From NCBI GenBank assembly GCA_030620095.1, contig JAUTXW010001615.1, positions 642,001-706,000 of the forward strand: a DNA stretch of 64,000 nt, given 5' to 3'. This stretch comes from Kuschelorhynchus macadamiae. Lineage: Eukaryota > Arthropoda > Insecta > Coleoptera > Curculionidae. Below, one piece after another: positions 30,942 to 42,668 of this stretch. Under the pieces are notes generated by a model. The model was not told the DNA's origin. It saw only the letters and a program-made list of their open reading frames with translations, and did not search any database. Positions within the stretch are counted from its first letter, which is position 1; every line of letters begins with the position of its first letter. A program made the position numbers and the translations under genes.

Positions 30942-32245
30942 CGTTAGAGTGGTGTATTATATGAGGTTAGGATTCAGTGATTTTCCACAATTTTATTGTT
31001 GCACCATCAGGACACTAAAATGCTAGAAAAAAAAAACATATTTATGGATTAAAACTAAACAATTAAAGCATTTTCACGAGTTAAAATTTGAAAAAATTGT
31101 TACAGAAAGGATCCGATAAAAATTAGGTCAGTTTTAACAAAATGCAATCAATGCTATGAAAGACTCGCAAGTTATTAATACGAAATTAATTGTTATAGTT
31201 ACATTAAGTTTTACTTTTGATGTCGAATAAATTATTAAAACTAGGATAAACATAGGTATTGCACGGACTCGAAACCAGATCCAAGTGCGATTACAATTTA
31301 TTGTGAATTACCTTACATTGAAAACTTAACAGAGAAATTAAAACATGTTTTTGTTGGTCATACTACTGTTAACAATGAAAAAATCAAAATAGCACAAAAG
31401 AGTGAAAATACAGTAAGGATACATTTCTATTCAAAATTAAAAGCAAAAAACAGAAATTGATCTTAAATCTAACATAATATACAACATCCCCTGCCCCCAA
31501 TGTATAAAGTGCTAGATAAGACAAACAAAAAAAAAAGAATAATTTCTGAAATGATAGAATTACTACAAAAAACAAAAATAGTGTCAATAAAAGAACGGAT
31601 ATTGATAAATTAAATACGGCATATTTTATTATAATCGATAAAATAAAATAACATCTCTTTCAACTCTACCAATATATTAAAATATTTACCATGGAACTAT
31701 CAAAAACATAAAAATGATTCTTGAAATTTTTTTTACTGTAGTTTTTTTTCTCGATGCTATTCACGCCGCTGAGCGTCGATAACTTTATAATATATGTAGA
31801 AATTCACAGAAAGAAGACCTCAAGCAGTTTAATTAGTATTTGCATGGGTTTCCAACAGATATTTTGTGTGAAACTATTTACCCGTGTTTCTCCTAGTTTT
31901 ATTTGACATCAAAAGTCAAACTTACTTTTAAGTATAACAATTAATTTCGTATTAATAACTTATGGTGTTACGAGTCTCCTATAGGTTGATTGCATTTTGA
32001 TAGAACTAACCTTACTTTTATCGGGTCCTTTCTTTAACAATTCTTGTAAATTTTAACCCGGAAAAATGGTTTAACTGTTTAGTTTTAACCCATTTTTTTA
32101 GTGTTTATTTTTCTGGCATTTTAGTGTTTTAAGGATACAACAATTAAGTTGCGAAACATCGGCAATTTAAAACAATGACTTTTGTTTTTTTTTACTGGAT
32201 CCAAACTCCAAATAATGCATCACTCTAACATGATAACAACAGGAT
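30942..32245. mobile_element. fold-back element with ~0.3-kb inverted arms
   Basis: The left arm (about 30942-31290: CGTTAGAGTGGTGTATTAT, GACACTAAAATGC, ACGAAATTAATTGTTATAGT) has inverted counterparts at about 31880-32245 (ATTAATTTCGTATTAATAAC, GCATTTTAGTGTTTTAAGG, GCATCACTCTAACAT). The arms are diverged with indels. The centre of about 600 bp has no recognised gene. The right arm includes TTGCGAAACATC, a faint likeness to the PLE-end motif. Confidence 0.6.
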
Positions 32246-33155
32246 CGTTAACGAAAACCATTTAGAAAATTATAAAGTAAGTTACTAAAGACAATTTTGT
32301 GAGTTCGTTTACTATTAAAATTTGCTTTCCTCGTCCCACAAAAGTCCGCAATCGCAATATTAAATAATATGTTTCACTAATTAATTACCTAAATAGAAAT
32401 TATAATATAGATTTATTTATATATTATATAATATTCTATAGTTTTTCATTTATATTTAATCTATAGCTATTTTTCCTGAGCTATTTTATCGGACCTAATA
32501 TGTCGGTAGGCTATTTTGTCGCAAGGCTATTTTATCCGGGTTAGTTTTAAAAATCTATCCTTATTTAGGTTGCTCATATTGCTATTTATTTGAAAATTGG
32601 ATAGCAGATAGACATGCGAAATGTAACAAGTTCGAACATAAAAAAATATTTCAATAATTAGCATGCTTTTTTAAGAGAGGAAATGGCTTCAAACTTTTGA
32701 AAAAGTATAATAAATCTTAATTTAAACTAATTTCGTGTTTTGGTTTATCATCCTTAAAAATAGTTATTTGTCAAATATTTTGAAATTATCTCAAAAACCG
32801 TTAAAGACGAACACACAAAAAAACTTTTTTTTAAGAAAAACATGTTTTGACGCAAAACTACCAATTTCAGAAAAAAAACGGCAGTGATATTTACACCACT
32901 GAACAAACAAAAAATCACATCACCCCCAGAAAAAGTAACTTTAAAGGAAAAATGTTCTATTCAATTGTTTTTCTATTTTTGTTTTTGTGATTGTGTAATT
33001 TTTATTAGCTTAAAAAGTTTATTTGTGAAAAATAAGATATAAATAACGATACTTAAAAATAATCAAATATAAAAACGTTTTTGACATGAGGGCGGCTTTG
33101 AGGATACTGAGTGAACATAAACATTGCATTGCTGCCTTTCGTTGGAAGTAATAAT

Positions 33156-33158
<3 letters not shown>
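32246..33158. other. no gene seen; GGCTATTTTGTCG motifs at 32465-32545
   Basis: AT-rich. The short repeat GGCTATTTTGTCG/GGCTATTTTATCC mirrors the motif at 27425-27540 in the other orientation. Confidence 0.4.

Positions 33159-33233
<75 letters not shown>
33159..33233. repeat. (TA)n microsatellite
   Basis: About 37 TA units followed by TGTTGACTC, the same junction type as at 23935. Confidence 0.95.
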
Positions 33234-33237
<4 letters not shown>

Positions 33238-33500
33238 ACTCTTAGTCCTTCACGGATAGAAAAATAAAATGTGTTTTCATTCCGGGTGTACATCCGTTCA
33301 TTTGGCATTTTCGAAGCTTTCTTTCTCGCGTCCGAATAGAGACTGAATAACGACCAACGGCCGCGCAGATATAACCTTCGGCCCCGGGTGGGGGTATAAA
33401 AGGAAGCGTCGCAGTCAGAAACACTTATCTTTTAATTAACTTTATTATATACTTTATTATACTACTATTGTTATTTCACATTACTAAGTGAAAGAAATAA
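33234..33500 (+). mobile_element. PLE-type terminal cassette with a promoter-like segment
   Basis: 33234-33340 matches 23936-24090 with the GAAACGTC hairpin deleted. It then runs on into sequence the other copy lacks: a GC-rich stretch (CGGCCCCGGGTGGGGGTATA) with a TATA box, unlike anything around it. The downstream end is not defined. Confidence 0.5.
33395..33403 (+). promoter_or_regulatory. TATA box in the GC-rich segment
   Basis: TATAAAAGG is followed 20 nt later by GTCAGA, which resembles an insect initiator. It may be the promoter of the element from which the cassette derives. There is no gene after it that I can identify. Confidence 0.45.
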
Positions 33501-34063
33501 AAAAAAAACACGTGTATACAAAGTTCAGAGCAGGGGAAGCTCGGCTATTACTTAGTGCCACTGACATGTTCAAGGAATGGAGATTCCTTTTATAGAGGAT
33601 CTCGCATTGTATATCACTGTATTCTAATATACTTTATCGAATAAATAGACCCCATCCACCCTCCCATTTCCTAAAGCAGTCCACCAATAATCAAAATTAA
33701 CCTTTTCAACGAAACACATGTCTATTTTTCAAGTTTTTTCTGTGCACAATGTATCTAATAACTTTCTTTTCTCTCGTCTAATTTCAGCCAATGTAAAATT
33801 TCTTAAATATTTATAATTAATCCAATCTTCATGAAGTTTAGTTCTCTTGTAGTTGTGCAATGCGCTGTCTCTTTACCTCATAAAACAAAAGACTAAGTAA
33901 TCATTTAAAATCTATCATATTTAATTTTTTAAAAAGAAAATTATTTTTTGGCTTGACGCTACAAAATGTAGCAAAAAGATATTAAATCACATTAAAATTT
34001 TAATCTGTCTAGTCACTATAAAGGTACTCGAAGAACAAGACTGGAAAATATCTAATTTTTTTC

Positions 34064-34095
34064 GACGTTTCGGAGAAAGTCTACCCCGTCTTCAG
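34064..34095 (-). ncRNA. hammerhead-like PLE-end motif
   Basis: The reverse strand reads CTGAAGA, C, GGGG....CTCC (one G-U pair), GAAACGTC. Stem I is weak (TTT/AAA after a mismatch). The core boxes are intact. Confidence 0.45.
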
Positions 34096-35149
34096 TAAAT
34101 ACGTATCTTATTTTTTATATCAAATATTTAATTTTCCGGTTAAATTAAAATCTGAAATCTTGCATCCGCCACTATAATTTCATAGTAACGTTTCATTTTG
34201 ACAAAATTGGTTATATAGTAATAATAGTAAATTTTGATCGGGTCACTAATAAAAAAATAAAAATAATAAATTCAATATTCTAGCAGCCTGTATCCCAAAA
34301 TCTGGTTAGGTATAGGATTAAGTGACAGTGGCACACATTTTCAACAGGAAGTTAAAAACTGCGTTATTATGTCGAATTCAAAAATTTACCGAAAGTCATT
34401 TCCTATAAGGAATGTTAAATAGCCTTTGTTGTTTGTAAAAAGTGTTATATTTTTAGGTAAATTCAGTCTGGTGCATTTTTGAAACATTATCTGACGTAAC
34501 ATTGATGTGTAGTAACATGTGAAAATCAACAAAACAGCTCTCTATTTCAATATAATAACTACTCGAACAAATCTTAGAAATTGCAAGCAGTGGATTTAAA
34601 ACAGGTCTTTAATTCTTCTTATAAACAAGACTATTATTACAGTTTCTGGTGAAAAAAGCATATTTTGTAACAAGCTCTTGTATCAGTTCGCATTATGTCA
34701 TTATTTGTCTATTATTTTGAACAATAACAAGGCCAGCAGTATTTATTAATGTAATTAAACAATTTTCTCAATTTGCTTCCCTTATACGAATAATATTGCA
34801 AAAAAATACCCTACGAGATGTTTAATAGTTATTTATAAAAATAGTACTTCAGTCAAATTAGGCTTTTGTCTTCCAGTAATTCCACAAAGGTAGAAATCAT
34901 TTCACTCTGGGGCTTTTCAAATAAGAGTGGTATAAGTTTGCGATGGTTTTTGAGGTGAGCTTAACTTTTGGAAGCCAAAAAACCACAAACTTTTTGGCAT
35001 ATTTTTCAGTTTTTAGCTTATAACTAATTTCTCAAAATACTTCCCCACACTAGGGAGATTTGTTTAATAAAAAAATTCTAAAACTAACTATCTGGATTTG
35101 TTGTCTTTTTTCCCTATTTTGAGTACTGCAGGCGCCCAAATTTCTTTGA
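34096..35149. other. no gene seen
   Basis: AT-rich intron sequence. A possible small exon at 34877-34954 is discussed among the rejected items. Confidence 0.35.
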
Positions 35150-35452
35150 GACGGGTACTCAGTATCGTACTCGGGGTCGTCATCTTCACTTAACGCTGAA
35201 ATAATCGCTTATGAACAAGATTCGACTTTAAGTTATATGAGAAACCTTCTAATAAGTATAATCCAATTTACCTTATTAAATTATCCGAACGAATTTCCTA
35301 ATGAGGAAAACTTATTTATGATTATTAAAACTACTTGGGATGCCCATCCCGAGGTTTTACGTGATGATCCAAAACACCAAAAATTCCCTAATGAACTAGT
35401 TAATCGACGTCGCTTTCCTTTGCACCAAATTTATTACGGTAGCACACATTGA
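35150..35452 (+). other. unrecognised ~100-codon open frame
   Basis: The frame is open from 35150, with an ATG at 35237, and reads SLNAEIIAYEQDSTLSYMRN, LLNYPNEFPNEENLFMIIKT, TWDAHPEVLRDDPKHQKFPN and RRRFPLHQIYYGSTH before a stop. Charged, proline-containing composition looks like real protein. It has no motif I can name and no copy elsewhere in the window. Confidence 0.3.
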
Positions 35453-35639
35453 ACCAAAATATAATTAGTAGTCAAAATCCTAGATCATTATCACCAGTAT
35501 CACTTTTATCAGTGAATTTTGAAATAGATGTCTCAACAGAGTTAACTCCGACACCTCAGAGCTAAACAATTTAATTGATTGGGATACTGGGCAAAATATT
35601 ATTCGCATTAGAGTGTCGTTTGAATATTTAGATATTAGA

Positions 35640-35950
35640 CAATAGACGTAGGTGGGAAGCCTGACAAGGGCAGCACTTAAGCTCACAGGAGCCCATTGTA
35701 CAATCCCCCCAATTAGACGTGTCTGACCAGGAGCCCACTCTTTTTTAGCAAGGAAAGGACCCTTTCAGGTCGAGCACGTCCTACAAGCTCGGGTTCCACA
35801 TAGGTATTACCCAAGCGAAGCAGTCTGGTGTTGACAAAAGCGTCACATTGACAGACCAGATGTTCGGTAGTTTCATGTACCTCAACACAAAACCTGCAGC
35901 ATGGATCGTTGTCGAGTCCAATCCAGTGACAGCTCGTCAGGGGTGGCAGG
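35640..35950 (-). pseudogene. LINE C-terminal fragment with CCHC motif
   Basis: The reverse frame reads LTSCHWIGLDNDPCCRFCVE, ETTEHLVCQC, TRLLRLGNTYVEPELVGRAR and VLSLLKKSGLL before a stop. C-x2-C-x8-H-x4-C near the C-terminus, followed by a long helical tail, is the usual end of LINE ORF2 in several clades. The same motif is at 46350-46560 (CRLCMEDDETARHVLCEC). No RT is attached here. Confidence 0.7.
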
Positions 35951-36377
35951 GTCGGCCGGACCGTACCAGAAAATATACAGGGAAAATTTTCTTAAATATT
36001 CTTCAAAATCAATCTTGCAAACATCCTAAAAACGCACAAAACCAAAATGTAGTTTATTATTTCCTGAGCACACAGCAAAATAAATAGTTATCCCTATTAT
36101 AATTGCATACAAATAACGCCATTAACAGCAAACCGCGGGCCACCGTCCGCAGATATTCTACTATATTTATTATAGACAACCGGTGGCTCGGCCAGCCGAT
36201 TCCATCATCTCACATGCTAGACTTCATGTACTAATTCTCGCGGTACGTAGCACGTTTATATACATCCCATGCTATTACCTCGGATATAACGTTCGCCGTA
36301 GCTTATATCACCCAATACCAGCCCGTCTCCATGTGGCCGTATCCCCGGAATTTTTCCCAATATGAATACTACCATTT

Positions 36378-36584
<207 letters not shown>

Positions 36585-37783
36585 TTTAGAAGTTATTTAG
36601 GAAACTGTCCATTCATGCACATATAATTTAAATGTCAAATGGACGTGTGACACAATGGGTATATATGAATGGACACAAAGTTATTGAACATAATAAGCAT
36701 ACCGCATACCCGTGACGTTCTGGTAAAATGTTTGGAGGGTTACAGAGGTCGCAATCTGAAAAAAAAATGTGATTTTTTTACGGTTACGATACTTCCGTTT
36801 ACGAGGGAAGTAATAATATGAAAGATATATAGAATGTGAAAGGAAATAACAAAGTAACGTTAACATTAGAGTACTAGCTTTAAATAACAAAATTATTTAC
36901 TAAGTATTAATATAATGACAAAGTTAAATAGCAACATTAACACTAATATAACTTCCTGACAAAAAGATATTATAGTAATAAACTTGCGGCGCTTTTTACA
37001 ATGGTATAAAAATTATAATTGTTTTCAATTATAACTTAAGAAAGACATAAGAACTTGTATCGTTTTTTTAGTGTCACATGATAGGTAATGACTCCATTAA
37101 GACCTTCACTCTACCTAAAGTGCATAAGTGATTCACAAAACGATCCAAAGTGAAATTTGTCTCAGGCATAGTTCTTAAAGTCTCGTTAGGGACGAGATTC
37201 CTATAAAAACACGGTAATGGCTTTCTCGTTTGATATAAATTATAAAAACTATTTACATGATTCCTTTAAGTATAGGTTTTAAAAGCTCAGGTAATTTGAC
37301 TTGTTTAAATGATGATTTAATGTTAGTTCTTAAGAGAGAACATTTAGTTCATACAAATAATTATTTGTACTTTTACTAGGTGCTTTTCTTTAGGATTAGT
37401 AGAGATTATTCATATGACTATAACGTAAATTCAGTAGTAATAGTTATAGAAACATTATTTTTGCTCGTTTTAAATCTCACTCCCTGGACTAAAATATATT
37501 ATTAATTAAATATTAAGACAATGTATAAATTATAAAAGCCAAAAACAAAAAACCCCTATGTCTCTCCACCATCGAAATTTTTTCTCATTCACCCATATCT
37601 GTGGCTTGAATAAAAACCTCAATTCTGTTTACCACCTATCTTCAGTCTTGCAAGCCTCATGTTCTTTTCCTAATCGAAACCAAAATAAGCCGGAAAAATG
37701 CAAACAATCACCTTTTCTTGCCTGGGTATGAACTTTTTTTATTATTCCCTTACTAAAAACCTATAAACTAAAATTTTATAGGA
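36585..37783. other. no gene seen
   Basis: AT-rich intron sequence. No domain, tRNA or repeat pair was recognised. Confidence 0.35.
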
Positions 37784-37826
37784 TCTGCTGATGATGCTAA
37801 CTTGGTTAGCGAAACGCGCGTCCAGA
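37784..37826 (+). ncRNA. type I hammerhead ribozyme motif (PLE-B family)
   Basis: Base for base the same 43-nt unit as at 27740: stem I TCTG/CAGA, CTGATGA at 37788-37794, stem II GCTAAC/GTTAGC, GAAAC, GCGC, GTC with the predicted cleavage after 37822. The element continues to about 37866 and lacks coding sequence. The distal part of stem I is cut away. Confidence 0.72.
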
Positions 37827-37930
37827 ACGTAACAAGTTGTGGTCTAGTGTGGTTAGAACTCTTGTATTTTGAAATATGATCTGATCCGCTGCAGATAGTT
37901 TACACAAAAACCATTTTGCTGCAATTTACA

Positions 37931-38275
37931 TTATAGAAGCTGATGGCAAACACTGTCAAAAGCCTTAGATATGTCAGTGTAAATGACATCTATCTGTTGG
38001 CCAGCCTCAACCGATATTATTAAGTAATTCTGAAACATTGCGAGATTTGTAGTGGTTGAGCGACCCAGATACAAACCATGTTGCATACTCTTAATGTAGT
38101 GTTTTAATGATTCAAAGATATCATCGGTGATAATTACCTCAAATTGCTTTGGTAGGTGTGAAAGTAAAGAAATGCCTCTATAATTCTCTATATCGCATTT
38201 ATCACCAGATTTAAAAATTGGCAAGAAAGTAGAAAACTTCCAAATTTTAGGAAGGAAATGAGTGGAAATATACAC
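37931..38275 (-). pseudogene. Jockey-group LINE RT fragment, same family as 51570
   Basis: The frame reads LPKIWKFSTFLPIFKSGDKC, DIENYRGISLLSHLPKQFEV, SMQHGLYLGRSTTTNLAMFQ, VEAGQQIDVIYTDISKAFDS and VCHQLL. Almost the same words occur at 51640-51960 on the plus strand. It ends inside the palm domain at a PLE-B terminal fragment. Confidence 0.85.
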
Positions 38276-38399
38276 ACATCGTCATATTCAACATGAGCAG
38301 AAGTAGCAATTACTGATACCTGAAAAAAACAAGAAACCGCAATCAACACGTTTCAATCACAACAGTTCTTCATAATTCCTACCTTATTGAAAAATCACA

Positions 38400-38550
38400 T
38401 ACTTATTATTAAATATTTCGTTGCTAGAAATATCCCCACTAAGCCACGTCTCAGTGAGAAATATTAAATCATAGTCGCAAGGCGTAACGCTACTAGAAAT
38501 CTCATCAGTTTTGTTATATAGTCCCCTGACATTCTGGTAACTTCTTCCAT
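38400..38550 (-). pseudogene. LINE endonuclease N-terminal fragment
   Basis: The reverse frame reads YQNVRGLYNKTDEISSSVTP, CDYDLIFLTETWLSGDISSN and EIFNNKY. YQNVRGL..K and LTETWL are the first active-site blocks of an APE-type endonuclease. It probably belongs to the LINE at 37931-38275, with the middle lost. Confidence 0.75.
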
Positions 38551-38559
38551 CATTCCGCC

Positions 38560-39330
38560 TAAACGGTGGCGTTTGCGCTTACCTCAGTAGTAATCTATCC
38601 TGTACAAGGCTTGTATCTATCGCTGTCTCTTTCTCAGATAATGTCTTCAATGAGCACTTTTTTCTGCTAAAGTGGATCTCCTAATCTCCGAATTCCCTTC
38701 CTCTAAAATCATTATCTATGGCGACTTCAGAAGTTCATAATAAAAAATGGTTCGGATCTACTAAAACTGACAGCAGGTAGCGCAACAGAGGCCTTTGCAC
38801 TCAGCCAATCTCTTACTAACCTCATCAGCGAACCCACTTACTTCTCACAAATCGTCACACATAGCTAGAATCCATGGGACCTCTTTCTCACTACTCACCC
38901 AGAGCCTTTCCAGTCTTCCATTTCCACTCCTCTGGGTTCCTCTGACTATGGTCTAATTACTGTTTCTTGTTGTAATCCAGTTAGATATAGAAACCTTTAT
39001 ACCACATTCTATTAAGACTTCAGTGCCTCCCAAAAATAAATCTTGACTGGAGAAAATCCGCACTAATAAAAATTTTCTTAATAACCCTACTTCGAAAAAT
39101 CTACAGGCTAAAAATGAGGCACGAAATTATTGCAATCGCATAATTCTCCAAACCAAAAATGCCTTCAATGCACGCAAAAAAGGCAAAGTTCTTTTTTGCC
39201 AAAATGGTAGCTATTCCTTTTGATCGTTTGCCTAAAATGTTAATAAAAACTTCTGCAAAGACTTCTTTGCACCCCTAATTTGCCATTCTGGCAGCCTCCA
39301 GAGAAGGAAGATCTTTCACAGGATTTACTA
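38560..39330 (+). pseudogene. decayed LINE endonuclease, plus strand
   Basis: In several frames: KVDLLISEFPSSKIIIYGDF, HSANLLLTSSANPL, SSLPFPLLWVPLTMV, FIPHSIKTSVPPK, LQAKNEARNYCNRII. These fit the later part of an APE-type endonuclease (GDF, then the S.D.. block as SSDYGLITVSCCNPV) and the EN-RT linker. Many stops. An older and different LINE from its minus-strand neighbour. Confidence 0.55.
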
Positions 39331-39486
39331 ACAGTTTAGAATAAATGTAAACTTGTAGAACTGATGACGAACAACTCAATTTTTGTTGTATTTTAAAGGG
39401 ACTCTCTGAAGATTTAACCAGGTGTGCATCTTTGGATTTGAACGTCAGAAGAACAACGCTTCAATTTCAGATTTTTTGGCAATATT

Positions 39487-39990
39487 CTTATGGAGAGACA
39501 TTTTTTAGAAATTATATTTGATAATATTTTTTGGCTTGATGAGTCCATATTTACAACCTCAACTGAAATCTTTAACCGAAAAAATTGGATATTAAGAATA
39601 AAAAATCCAAGTCCAAATTTTTTAAGTATAATTTGAAATTTCCAGCGTTACTTAGAGCTTTTACATAATATCCAATGCCTTGTGGAAAATAAAGTGCCTC
39701 TAACGGAACGAGCAAATTTAATTTGGCAGCAGAATGGTGCTCCATATCACAGAAGTAAAGAAATAATCAACTTTTTGAATGCACGTTATACAGAATGGAT
39801 TGGAGAGATCTTCAATTACGTCTGGCCCCCGAGAAGCCTCGACCTTACCCCCCTAGATTTCTTTTTGTGAGGTACACTTAAAAATCTGGTATACAATCAC
39901 AAATCATCAACTGCATAAGAACTTGAACGTTGGATTCGGGAAGAGATTCAATATCTAACAAACTGAATATGTTAGGAATGCCGTTATGTG
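39487..39990 (+). pseudogene. mariner-type transposase fragment
   Basis: Pieces: HFLEIIFDNIFWLDESIFTT (first acid in WLDES), ERANLIWQQNGAPYHRSKEI (second acid changed, N for D), YTEWIGEIFNYVWPPRSLDL, TPLDFFL, a stop, then GTLKNLVYNHKSSTA. Order and spacing are those of insect mariner-like transposases. It is dead by the lost acid and several stops. Confidence 0.75.
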
Positions 39991-40401
39991 TTTGGAAACC
40001 CTATTGCCCAAAAGGAAGAACAGAGATAGTTATCAAAGTCCGAAACGGTGTCTAGCAAACCCATGTTGTTGGCTATCTTTAAATTCGTTGTTTAATTCCC
40101 GATATAGGTTGTATTTGAAAATGTTGAGAAAATTTATTATACGCGAAATTTGGCAAAACTGTATTTTTTTTTATTTTGAGAGATGGGCTCCAGGCAGTAA
40201 ATAAAAAATAAAACATACATTTATCTTTTTTATAGCTCAGGGAGTTTTAAAAAGTACCAAAATATCTTCAACATACCTGTCTAAATATGTACCAAATAAT
40301 GAAGATAAATGTCAGTAAATCTGAAAGGTTGCGTCCCAGACCCATCAAGTTATATATTATTAAAAGTGTCATGAATAAATCTATTTGAATCAGTATTAAT
40401 A
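39991..40401. other. no gene seen
   Basis: Remainder of the transposon and AT-rich spacer. A mariner-like end, TATACAGGGTGACCC, lies at 40400-40415, unpaired. Confidence 0.35.
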
Positions 40402-40811
40402 TACAGGGTGACCCTTTTAAAATAATAAAGTTGATACCTGCCCACGAAAAATGACGTACGCTGTATATATGAACATAAAATAGATTAAACCCTCGAATTA
40501 CCTTAATTAAGCTTTATATTCAACTTTTGCGACCATTAGCTAGCAAATGACTTAAAAGATCTCTAGTGTGTAATTATTGTAATAAAATTTCTTGAATGAT
40601 TTCTTCATGAAAATATTTTCCTGTTTCTACGACGATGAGGAAAACATTTAAAATGTGGGACAACATTTATTTATTATATTAAGCGCTCCGAAAGGCTTCC
40701 TTATTGAATTCTTCAAGATGTGAATTTGAAAATATAGATGTGTCGCGAGCTTAGTCGATTAAGAAAACACAGTTCTTGAGATCAGACCGTGTCAAAATGG
40801 AATGACTATCC

Positions 40812-40846
40812 GACGTTTTGCCTTCGATAGCACAAGCAATCTTCAC
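40812..40846 (-). ncRNA. decayed hammerhead-like motif (family 2)
   Basis: The reverse strand reads TGAAGA, TTGCTTG....CGAAGGC, AAAACGTC, GGATAG, a close relative of the motif at 13499 but with G for the first core C and A for the first G of GAAA. Confidence 0.4.
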
Positions 40847-40989
40847 TTCACGAGATTTAAACACTGATTAAATTCGGACTTATGCAGGCGGGCTGTTGCA
40901 CCCGGCTTGCTCACCGAACTGTGATCCTGATTCTCTTATTTTTTGTGTATAAAATCCTGGAACCGACGCTAGATCCTTGGTTTCTTATA

Positions 40990-41105
40990 CACTTATCATA
41001 TGGCTGGTGATATGCAGGTGTTCAGCTACAGCAGATTGAACAATTTGTTCTTTTTAATACATTGTTCATGTTCGTTCAGTCCAGTGGATATTGAGCGTCT
41101 TGATG
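40990..41105 (-). pseudogene. PLE GIY-YIG fragment (second half)
   Basis: The reverse frame reads RRSISTGLNEHEQCIKK, then after a frameshift QSAVAEHLHITSHMI. It overlaps in content with the fragment at 42669-42933, which ends RRSISTGLNE. About 25 bp (CCAGTGGATATTGAGCGTCT and its edge) are therefore present at both 41080 and 42671, flanking the left arm of the tRNA palindrome. Confidence 0.7.
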
Positions 41106-41106
41106 A

Positions 41107-41243
41107 CATTGCGATGTTTCTAATTGTTATAACCTATTAGTTTTAATTATTGAAAATAATAAAAAACTAAAAAAATTGCATTTTTTGTTGAATTTATTAA
41201 TAACTAATGTATCATAACAATTAAAAACATCGCAATATTATGA
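41107..41243. repeat. inverted repeat (hairpin element)
   Basis: TTGCGATGTTTCTAATTGTT at 41110 is matched inverted by AACAATTAAAAACATCGCAA at 41217-41237. The ~50-bp arms continue through TTAGTT..TTATT. Confidence 0.65.
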
Positions 41244-42405
41244 TCTCATATAGTATAGTTGTGATAAAGTCGAAATAATGTTTTGTTCAACAATTATTAT
41301 CTGACTTGAAATAGAAACGGAAACTTGTTAATTAACAATAGGGTAGTTTTATGAAAAATCAATAAAATAAATGTTTTTTAGCGGAATATTGTTTCTTTAA
41401 GTGTCTAGATAGTATCACAATTTTTTTTTTGGTTTTTTAAATTAACCGTTAATAGTTTAATTTATTTTACTTGTTATGGCCGATTTTGTGGCATCTTAAC
41501 GTCTTAGCCCTCGTCGCCCTAAATTAAAACTGTTAACAACAGAGATAGAGTTCCTAAACTAAAACTTTTTTCTGAGAAAAGTCTTTCTCTTTAAGAATTC
41601 TTTATTAAAATTTCTTAAATGGTAATAGTTTCTGAGTTATTTGCAAAAAACGAAACTTCGTTCTTTTTTCAAAGTCTTTATGTGCTGGTTTGAAACTTTT
41701 GCACATTTTTCTAGGCATTATTCCGAATCCAGTTGGGCGTTATTAATAATTTTGCTAACAGTAGCAAGAATTAACACCACTTTGAGTTTGTAAACTAAAC
41801 TAGTAATTGGATTATTAAGAATGGTTTAATTGCTCGGTCGTTAAAAATGTTCGGTTTCCAGGACTTAATTATTCATCTGAATGGCGTGGATGCTGGAGAA
41901 CACTGTATGACTGGACAAGGTTATATATAAAGAACCTTTGCTTATTATTCTACCATTTTATGAAGGTTAAAGATAAAGTCAGTTTACCATAGTCAACCAG
42001 TTCAGTCTTCGAAAAAGATTAGGGACATTGTATGTTATAGTAAAGCCTATTATCGTCAACATAAATATGGCTATGGTTGCTAATATAAGATCATTGATGC
42101 GTAGGAGGAATAGAGTAACACCAAATTCTGTGGAACGCTTGCGTTGATCTTGTGAAAACGAAACCAGTAGTTATTAATCACTCCAACCATGCAACAGTAT
42201 TCTGTGTTGCTCTGATCCAAAAAAAAATATATTGACTATCACTTTATGTAGTGTGCTTTTTAGAAGATATCTTTGTGGCACTTCCGTAATAGCTCGCACT
42301 GTGGCTTGACTAACTAATTAAGTTTTTTTGGATATAATAAACTGTATAAGTAAAACAGGAACTAACAAACAAATATTTTCCAACTAACCAAAAAATGTCT
42401 TGCCT

Positions 42406-42477
42406 TGCCGTGACCAGGATTCGAACCTGGGTTACTACGGCCACAACGTAGGGTCCTAACCACTAGACGATCACGGC
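42406..42477 (-). tRNA. tRNA-His: tRNA-His (anticodon GTG)
   Basis: 72 nt with a perfect 7-bp acceptor stem GCCGTGA/TCACGGC, D arm with TAGTGGTTAGGA (A box), anticodon stem CCTACG..CGTAG with GTG in the loop TTGTGGC, and T arm with GGTTCGAATCC (B box). Discriminator A. No CCA is encoded and the extra 5' G of tRNA-His is absent, as expected in eukaryotes, where it is added later. A T6 stretch (A6 on the plus strand at 42390-42395) is the likely Pol III terminator. Confidence 0.95.
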
Positions 42478-42668
42478 TACTGAAGACATGATAAAATATC
42501 TATAACAATTTCTAAAATTTCACTTAATTACATAAAACTGTAGCGTCATGGTACTACTGCTTCAATAAACACGCAAACAAATGTTAATTCTATCAGTGAC
42601 TAAGCATATTTTGACATTACCTCTCCAAGCAAGTGATATGCAGGAGCTAATATTTCATATTTATTCGT

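Noticed and set aside
33234..33500. Solo LTR of a BEL or Gypsy element (TGTTG start, TATA box)
   Set aside because: The shared part with 23936-24187 is palindromic and carries the PLE-end motif. No primer-binding site, polypurine tract or CA end was found.
34877..34954. Possible extra exon (acceptor CTTCCAG, donor GAG|GTGAGC, 78 nt, phase 2 to 2) between exons 2 and 3
   Set aside because: It is phase compatible and open (NSTKVEIISLWGFS..), but its composition is like the intron and nothing links it to the gene. Transcript data would decide; I left it out of the gene.
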